From: DATJHM01 sp035493895 | GTDB lineage: Bacteria > Chloroflexota > Ktedonobacteria > Ktedonobacterales > Ktedonobacteraceae | Length of the DNA: 19,930 bases | Reading direction: 5' to 3' | NCBI GenBank assembly: GCA_035493895.1 | Contig: DATJHM010000066.1 | Coordinates: 1 to 19,930, forward strand | Shown: one piece after another, positions 15,452 through 19,930 of the stretch | Numbering within the stretch: position 1 is the first letter of the stretch | Layout: each line of letters starts with the position of its first letter | Notes under the pieces: model-generated | What the model saw: the letters and a program-made list of their open reading frames with translations, nothing else | Database searches by the model: none | Told to the model about the DNA's origin: nothing | Translations under genes and position numbers: made by a program

Positions 15452-16795
15452 TTATTCCGTTTCGCCCCTGATCCCATTACCAACCGTGGCTTTGTCGGGT
15501 AGGACAAACAGATCATCAATGACGACCATCTTCCCGGTCTTCATGGCTTCATTCCCTGCAATTCCTACCAGAATCGACGCTGCACCATCGATATGGGATG
15601 CCGCTCGCTTAAATGGATCTTCGGGGGGATGAGGCGAGAATAACTGCTCGAGCAGAATGGGATCGGCCCCTCCATGCCCACCTTCACCAAACGGAATATC
15701 CACATCGTAGGCGGTTCCAAACATCGGATAGGCACGAATGCGCGCCTCTTTGAAGGAGCCCTTGCTGGCTCCCGCATTGGCCTTACCGCCAAGGAGATGG
15801 TTAATGTTTTCCACGACATCCAGCTCAATACGCCCCTTTGTGCCTGTGATCGCTACATGTAATCCTTCCCAGGGCGAATAGGCGATCAGACAGTAGGAGA
15901 GAAGCACGCCATTTCGATAGCGGGCGGTGATATTCATGGTATCTTCAATCGTAATCGGCTCACCAAAAACATTCCGATCACGCAAATATCCCGTCTCTTC
16001 TTCCGCTGCCAGGTAGAGTCCCTTAAAGGTCTCGTTCCCGTCGAGGAAGAGCGCGAATGGATCATTCGCCGCTTCGGCAACACCGGTGTAGCGCGAGTAC
16101 GCATAGTGCTCTCCTCGTGCCTCGGCGTTCTCTTTTCCGTAAAACTGCAAATCACCCATTGCAAAGACGTGACGAGGGTAGGAATCAATCCACCAGTTCA
16201 CCAGGTCAAAATGATGGGTCGCTTTATGGATTAACAGCCCACCACTGTTCTGCTTTTCACGATGCCAGCGTCGAAAGTAGTCCGCACCATGACTGGTATC
16301 CAACATCCAGGAAAAATCAACGGCCAGGGGTTTCCCTACCACGCCTTGCATCACTAACTCACGCAATCTGGTGTAGGCAGGTGAATAGCGATAATTGAAA
16401 CTCACACGTAACTTTTTTCCAGTACGTTCGATGGTGTCATAAATCGCTTTCATTTTTTCAAGATTCGTGGTCATGGGCTTTTCCGACAAGACATCACAGC
16501 CCAGTTCCATCGCCCGCGTGATATACAGATGATGGGTGCTATCCATGGTTGTAACGATGACAATATCTGGATGTGTCTCTTTAATCATAGCATCAAAACG
16601 ATCAGCCGGATACGTCGGAATCGGTGGCAGCCCGGCAATTTCATGCAGATGCCGGTTGTACCAATCCATACGTGCCTGGCTCAAATCACAAAATGCCACT
16701 AACTCCGCAACATCACGATAGGTCGTGATCAGGGCATCAATAAACATGCGAGAACGCGATCCCGTTCCCACAAGGGCGTAACGTTTCTTTTCCAT
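15452..16795 (-). CDS. Gfo/Idh/MocA-family oxidoreductase
   Basis: A 447-residue NAD(P)-dependent dehydrogenase of the glucose-fructose oxidoreductase/inositol dehydrogenase family. The Rossmann start YALVGTGSRSR is at 6-16, the EKP cofactor-binding motif is at 105-107 (LSEKPMTT), and the catalytic-region pattern GGLLIHKATHHFDLVNWW supplies the expected Lys/His residues. The C-terminal alpha/beta domain is longer than in the smallest family members. ATG 16795 with AAGGTG upstream is preferred; an in-frame GTG at 16804 overlaps that Shine-Dalgarno site. It is the first gene of a minus-strand pair with the aldo/keto reductase, and a LacI-type operator lies about 50 bases upstream. It likely oxidises the imported sugar or a derivative. 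Glycoside, inositol or amino-sugar substrates cannot be told apart here. Confidence 0.92.
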   Translation of the reverse strand: MEKKRYALVGTGSRSRMFIDALITTYRDVAELVAFCDLSQARMDWYNRHLHEIAGLPPIPTYPADRFDAMIKETHPDIVIVTTMDSTHHLYITRAMELGCDVLSEKPMTTNLEKMKAIYDTIERTGKKLRVSFNYRYSPAYTRLRELVMQGVVGKPLAVDFSWMLDTSHGADYFRRWHREKQNSGGLLIHKATHHFDLVNWWIDSYPRHVFAMGDLQFYGKENAEARGEHYAYSRYTGVAEAANDPFALFLDGNETFKGLYLAAEEETGYLRDRNVFGEPITIEDTMNITARYRNGVLLSYCLIAYSPWEGLHVAITGTKGRIELDVVENINHLLGGKANAGASKGSFKEARIRAYPMFGTAYDVDIPFGEGGHGGADPILLEQLFSPHPPEDPFKRAASHIDGAASILVGIAGNEAMKTGKMVVIDDLFVLPDKATVGNGIRGETE

Positions 16796-16841
16796 CTTTT
16801 GCACCTTTTCAGGGTCTGTCTTACATCGCTATCATTTCAAG

Positions 16842-16889
16842 TGTTACCGGTCACATCTATTGTATGCACCATTTTCGCCTAAAAATCAA
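16842..16889 (-). promoter_or_regulatory. Gfo/Idh promoter with LacI-type operator
   Basis: On the minus strand, a -10-like TACAAT (16864-16859) is followed three bases later by TGTGACCGGTAACA (16855-16842). This is the most symmetric of the four operators. The -35 is weak (TTGATT, 16889-16884, spacer 19). Operator position relative to the -10 matches the other promoters of the locus. Confidence 0.6.
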
Positions 16890-17007
16890 GGCGTCATCTC
16901 CCCTGTTTTTTCATCATCTGCGCACGATCTCCTACAACAGCGCACGTTTCCTCTGACATTTTCCACGCTCTACGCCAAAAATCTCCGCTTCCAGTCTTTG
17001 TTAGCAA

Positions 17008-17050
17008 TTGACAGATCGATCATCTATTCAGTATAATGTTACCGTTCACA
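17008..17050 (+). promoter_or_regulatory. Permease-operon promoter with LacI-type operator
   Basis: TTGACA (17008-17013), an 18-base spacer and TATAAT (17032-17037) are followed by TGTTACCGTTCACA (17037-17050). The cassette is close to a copy of the lacI promoter, including CAATTGACAGATC and CTATTCAG. It first drives the SBP pseudogene and then the permeases. The remaining bases between 16890 and 17007 hold nothing I can name. Confidence 0.85.
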
Positions 17051-17069
17051 CTATTTTCTTCATCTGTTT

Positions 17070-17102
17070 CCCCAGAGTTGGGGGTTTGCATATGCTATGC
17101 AA
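17070..17102 (+). promoter_or_regulatory. Two-hairpin leader before the SBP pseudogene
   Basis: CCCCA-GAGT-TGGGG (17070-17083) is followed by TTGCAT-ATGCT-ATGCAA (17086-17102). GGATTGGAG and the ATG at 17122 come next. It is nearly the same as the SBP2 leader, and the hairpins remain intact even though the gene behind them has decayed. Confidence 0.55.
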
Positions 17103-17121
17103 GGATTGGAGTAACGTTTCC

Positions 17122-17453
17122 ATGGGCCAGGTTTCTTGCAACCAACGGCAGGTTTCTTTCATTGGACTTTGTCGTCTGACTAACTCGGCTTTCCTGCATC
17201 GTATTGAGCACGACGGCGCGCTCGCCATCTTCCTATCGATGAAACCCGCCAGTACGATCCACTCCATGCTCAACGCCTGGAGCTCACACGGGCATACACA
17301 CAACTCGCAAATCTCAGATGCTGCTCTCCCTGGCAGCTACTCATGACGCTTCGCATCTTCTCTTGATTGCAGCCCCGGTTGTGCGTTTCGGCCAGCTATC
17401 GGCAAGTACACGCTCTCAATCGTTCTGCCACGATACCCAGGCTCGTTCTCGCA
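17122..17453 (+). pseudogene. Remnant of a third sugar-binding protein gene
   Basis: The 5' frame MGQVSCNQRQVSFIGLCRLT aligns with the SBP2 start MGTTSYNRRQFCQLGLGGLT. It ends at TGA 17344-17346 after 74 codons. In a second frame, LLLIAAPVVRFGQLSASTRS then QSF match the SBP2 tail ILLVKISQQVAFGQVSASAGAQTF. Most of the middle, about 1 kb, is gone. The second Tat arginine remains (QR) but the pair and the lipobox Cys are lost, so no working binding protein can be made. Promoter, operator, leader and Shine-Dalgarno site are kept, so the 74-codon frame may still be translated as a leader ORF ahead of the permeases. The gap to the permease start is 40 bases. Confidence 0.75.
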
Positions 17454-17493
17454 TACTTTTCACTGTCAGCCATAAGGAAAGGGAGATGACGCA

Positions 17494-18450
17494 ATGTCTT
17501 CTACTTCCGCAGAAACAAACATACAGCGGAGACAGGCGACGACTCACACCAGTCGACGCTACGTGACGTTAGAGAAGAAAGAGAATCTTGCAGGCTATGT
17601 GTTTCTCATTCCCTGGTTCCTGGGCGCGGCCTTTTTTATGGCTGGCCCGGTCATTAGCTCACTTTATCTCTCCTTTACGAATTATAATTTGATCGGCTCC
17701 CCACATTGGATTGGTATCCAGAATTATGTCAATATGGTGCGCGATCCTGATTGGTGGGCGGCTGTTCGCGTGACGCTGATCTATGTCGTGGCTTCCGTGC
17801 CTCTGAAGATCATTTTCGCCCTGCTGATTGCGATTCTGTTGAAACAGGGACTCAAAGGCCTGGGCATCTACCGCGCTGTCTACTATGTGCCTTCTCTTCT
17901 TGGTGGCAGTGTCGCGATTGCCTTACTCTGGCGCCAGTTATTTGGGACTGATGGCGTGGTCAATCAGGCACTCTCTCTCATCGATATCCACCTGACGATC
18001 AGCTGGATCTCCGATCCCCACTATGCTCTGTCAACGCTGATCATTCTCTCCATCTGGCAGTTTGGCTCTCCTATGCTCATCTTCCTGGCCGGTTTGAAGC
18101 AAATTCCGCAGGAGTATTATGAGGCCTCCTCTACTGATGGGGCCGGGGCCATACGCCAGTTCTTTACGATCACGATTCCCATGATTACGCCGCTCATCTT
18201 CTTTAACATGGTCTTGCAGATGGTTAGCTCTTTCCAGGCCTTTACCCCGGCTTATGTCGTGAGTGATGGCACCGGGGGCCCGCTCAATACGACGCTGTTT
18301 TATACCCTCTACATCTATCAAGAAGGCTTCGGCCTCTTGCATATGGGCTATGCTTCTGCTATGGCCTGGGTCTTGCTCATTGCGATTGCGGTGTTCTCTT
18401 CAATTGCATTCTTGACATCACGCTACTGGGTATTCTATCAGGATCGCTAG
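17494..18450 (+). CDS. Sugar ABC transporter permease, MalF type
   Basis: A 318-residue inner-membrane permease of the binding-protein-dependent transport family. A polar N-terminus of about 37 residues precedes six predicted membrane helices, starting with YVFLIPWFLGAAFFMAGPVI. The cytoplasmic EAA loop, which docks the ATPase, is EYYEASSTDGAGAIRQFFTI followed by TIPMITP, near residues 208-234. The start at 17494 is supported by GGGAG about 9 bases upstream. The MalG-type partner follows after 12 bases. Its natural binding protein was probably the gene now ruined just upstream, so SBP1 or SBP2 may serve it. No ATPase gene is present in the window, so a shared MsmX/MalK-type ATPase encoded elsewhere is expected. 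Confidence 0.93.
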   Translation: MSSTSAETNIQRRQATTHTSRRYVTLEKKENLAGYVFLIPWFLGAAFFMAGPVISSLYLSFTNYNLIGSPHWIGIQNYVNMVRDPDWWAAVRVTLIYVVASVPLKIIFALLIAILLKQGLKGLGIYRAVYYVPSLLGGSVAIALLWRQLFGTDGVVNQALSLIDIHLTISWISDPHYALSTLIILSIWQFGSPMLIFLAGLKQIPQEYYEASSTDGAGAIRQFFTITIPMITPLIFFNMVLQMVSSFQAFTPAYVVSDGTGGPLNTTLFYTLYIYQEGFGLLHMGYASAMAWVLLIAIAVFSSIAFLTSRYWVFYQDR

Positions 18451-18462
18451 GAGGTCATTTGT

Positions 18463-19347
18463 ATGATTATAGGTATCTCGCGAACACAATCTCACGCACG
18501 CGTGGCCTCATCTGGCAAACGCATACTTGGCCGCTTCCTCACGTATGTGGTTGTGCTGGCTGGTGCGGTCATGATGCTCTATCCTCTGATCTGGATGCTG
18601 AGTGCCTCTTTCAAACCACAGGACATCATCTTCACCAGTACTGGCCTCCTCTCTTCGCAATGGACGCTCAGCAACTTTCTGGATGGCTGGAATGCGCTAG
18701 ACTATCCCTTTACGACCTTCTTTCTGAATTCTCTGCTGGTGTGTCTGGGTGCGGTTCTTGGCAATATCATTTCTTGCTCCATGGCGGCTTATGCCTTTGC
18801 TCGCCTCCGCTTCAAATATAAAACGTTCTGGTTTATTTTGATGCAAGGCTCGATTATGTTACCGGCACATGTCTTGATCGTCCCTCAATACATCCTGTTT
18901 AAAGATCTGGGCTGGGTCAATACCTTCCTCCCGATGATCATCCCGAAGTTTATGGCGACCGATGCCTTCTTTATCTTCTTGATGATCCAGTTTATTCGCA
19001 ATATCCCCAAAGATCTCGATGATGCCTCACGGCTCGATGGCTGTAGCTTCTATGGCTTCTACTGGCGCGTTGTGCTTCCTTTGCTGGTACCGGCTCTGAT
19101 CACTACGGCTATCTTTACCTTTATCTGGACCTATAGCGATTTCTTTACACAACTGATTTATTTAAACGATGAGTCGTTGTTTACGATCCCTGTCGCCTTA
19201 CGTTCATTTATGGATACGACTGGCAACTCTGCGTATGGCCAACTCTTCGCGATGTCTGTTCTCTCGCTGCTCCCTGTGATTGCCTTTTTCCTGCTTTTCC
19301 AACGCTATCTCATTGAGGGCGCAGCGACGACGGGTATGAAGGGCTAA
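18463..19347 (+). CDS. Sugar ABC transporter permease, MalG type
   Basis: A 294-residue permease, the second half of the heterodimeric channel. The first membrane helix is YVVVLAGAVMMLYPLIWML at about 28-46, followed by the typical periplasmic SASFKPQDIIF. The EAA loop is DLDDASRLDGCSFYGFYWRV with VLPLLVP. The C-terminus ends in EGAATTGMKG, the family's usual tail. GGAGG lies 9 bases before ATG 18463, and the preceding gene ends 12 bases upstream, so translation is probably coupled. The gene is complete and shows no damage. Confidence 0.94.
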   Translation: MIIGISRTQSHARVASSGKRILGRFLTYVVVLAGAVMMLYPLIWMLSASFKPQDIIFTSTGLLSSQWTLSNFLDGWNALDYPFTTFFLNSLLVCLGAVLGNIISCSMAAYAFARLRFKYKTFWFILMQGSIMLPAHVLIVPQYILFKDLGWVNTFLPMIIPKFMATDAFFIFLMIQFIRNIPKDLDDASRLDGCSFYGFYWRVVLPLLVPALITTAIFTFIWTYSDFFTQLIYLNDESLFTIPVALRSFMDTTGNSAYGQLFAMSVLSLLPVIAFFLLFQRYLIEGAATTGMKG

Positions 19348-19364
19348 ATGAAAGGGGAATTCCT

Positions 19365-19930
19365 GTGTATATCAGCATTGTTACCGATGAAATATCGCAC
19401 GATTTTACGCGTGCTCTGGATGTCTGCCGCGATTTAGGCGTTTCTGCGGTTGAGCTACGCGCGATTGATCATACCAATATTGTCTTTCATGATGAAGCAA
19501 GCCTGCAACGCATTAAGGCTGAGCTTGATCGTGGGGGCTTTCGTGTGGTGGCAATCGCTTCGCCCTTTATCAAAACGCCCATCTGGACTCACCAACTGTC
19601 TGATGGGACGAGCAGCGAGGAAGCACACGAATGGGAGACGTTAGCACGCGCATTTGCGGTTGCGAAGTTTTTTAACGCTCCGTTTGTGCGTACGTTTTCT
19701 TTCTTACGCGCGCCAGATGCTCTTGCGGTACGCGATCGTGTGTTAGCCACGCTGCGTGAAGCGGTTCGTCGCGCAGAGGCTGCTGGCCTCAAGATGGTGA
19801 TAGAGAATGAGCATGCCTGCAATGTGGCAACCGGGGCGGAGACCGGCTGGATGTTACAGCATCTGGTTTCGGACGCCTTTGGTGTTACCTGGGATCCGGG
19901 AAATGAGGTGAAAGTTGGCTCTCTTCATGC
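19365..19930 (+). CDS. Sugar-phosphate isomerase/epimerase-like TIM barrel, partial
   Basis: An open frame of 188 codons from GTG 19365 runs off the window end. It is preceded by AAAGGGGA a few bases upstream and lies 17 bases after the permease stop. The sequence VYISIVTDEISHDFTRALDV, then LGVSAVELRAID, IENEHACNVATG and VTWDPGNEV, matches the AP-endonuclease-family-2 xylose-isomerase-like barrel. The Glu of IENE and the Asp of WDPGN are candidate metal ligands. Such enzymes isomerise or epimerise sugars such as inosose, hydroxypyruvate or ketoses. Here the enzyme probably acts on the imported substrate. An ATG at 19348 is in another frame and leads nowhere useful. Confidence 0.85.
   Translation, partial: MYISIVTDEISHDFTRALDVCRDLGVSAVELRAIDHTNIVFHDEASLQRIKAELDRGGFRVVAIASPFIKTPIWTHQLSDGTSSEEAHEWETLARAFAVAKFFNAPFVRTFSFLRAPDALAVRDRVLATLREAVRRAEAAGLKMVIENEHACNVATGAETGWMLQHLVSDAFGVTWDPGNEVKVGSLH

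Noticed and set aside
17122..17346. 74-codon ORF as a genuine new small protein
   Set aside because: Its sequence aligns with the start of SBP2 with the Arg pair and lipobox lost, so a gene remnant explains it better, although leader-ORF translation remains possible.

Overview
The window reads as a chromosomal segment of a moderately GC-rich heterotrophic bacterium. Tat-type lipoprotein sugar-binding proteins, LacI control, a DISARM-type module and a transposase C-terminus like those I recall from Ktedonobacteria suggest Chloroflexota (Ktedonobacteria). That assignment is inference, not proof.

Left part (1-8.9 kb): about 750 bases of gene-free DNA carry two diverged ~190-bp direct repeats with a 19-base core present three times. 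A tight plus-strand operon follows: a UvrD/Rep-type helicase with a RelE/ParE-like N-terminus, then drmA and drmB, the two core genes of DISARM phage-defence systems. drmA is split by one in-frame TAG at 3668-3670; the same frame continues without a shift to 6712. No drmC, methylase, drmD or drmE lies in the window. After drmB come short duplications and a decayed C-terminal piece of a transposase, a scar typical of defence islands.

Right part (9.0-19.9 kb): a carbohydrate uptake and catabolism locus. On the minus strand are a cyclase-family hydrolase and a sugar-binding lipoprotein (SBP1). A LacI regulator diverges from SBP1, followed by a second full-length paralogous binding protein (SBP2). 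A convergent minus-strand pair encodes an aldo/keto reductase and a Gfo/Idh oxidoreductase. Divergent from that pair, a plus-strand operon begins with the wreck of a third binding-protein gene, then two MalF/MalG-type permeases and a sugar-phosphate isomerase/epimerase-like gene cut by the window end. No ABC ATPase is present.

Regulation is unusually readable. Three near-identical promoter cassettes (TTGACA, 18-bp spacer, TATAAT) each run straight into a 14-bp LacI-type operator (TGTKAMCGKTMACA-like). A fourth operator sits just downstream of a -10-like box before the Gfo/Idh gene. All three binding-protein leaders, including the pseudogene's, end in two small hairpins just upstream of the Shine-Dalgarno site. 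The second hairpin shows a compensatory base-pair change. The likely picture is one LacI protein controlling itself, SBP1 and its cyclase, the Gfo/Idh-AKR pair and the permease operon in response to an unidentified sugar.
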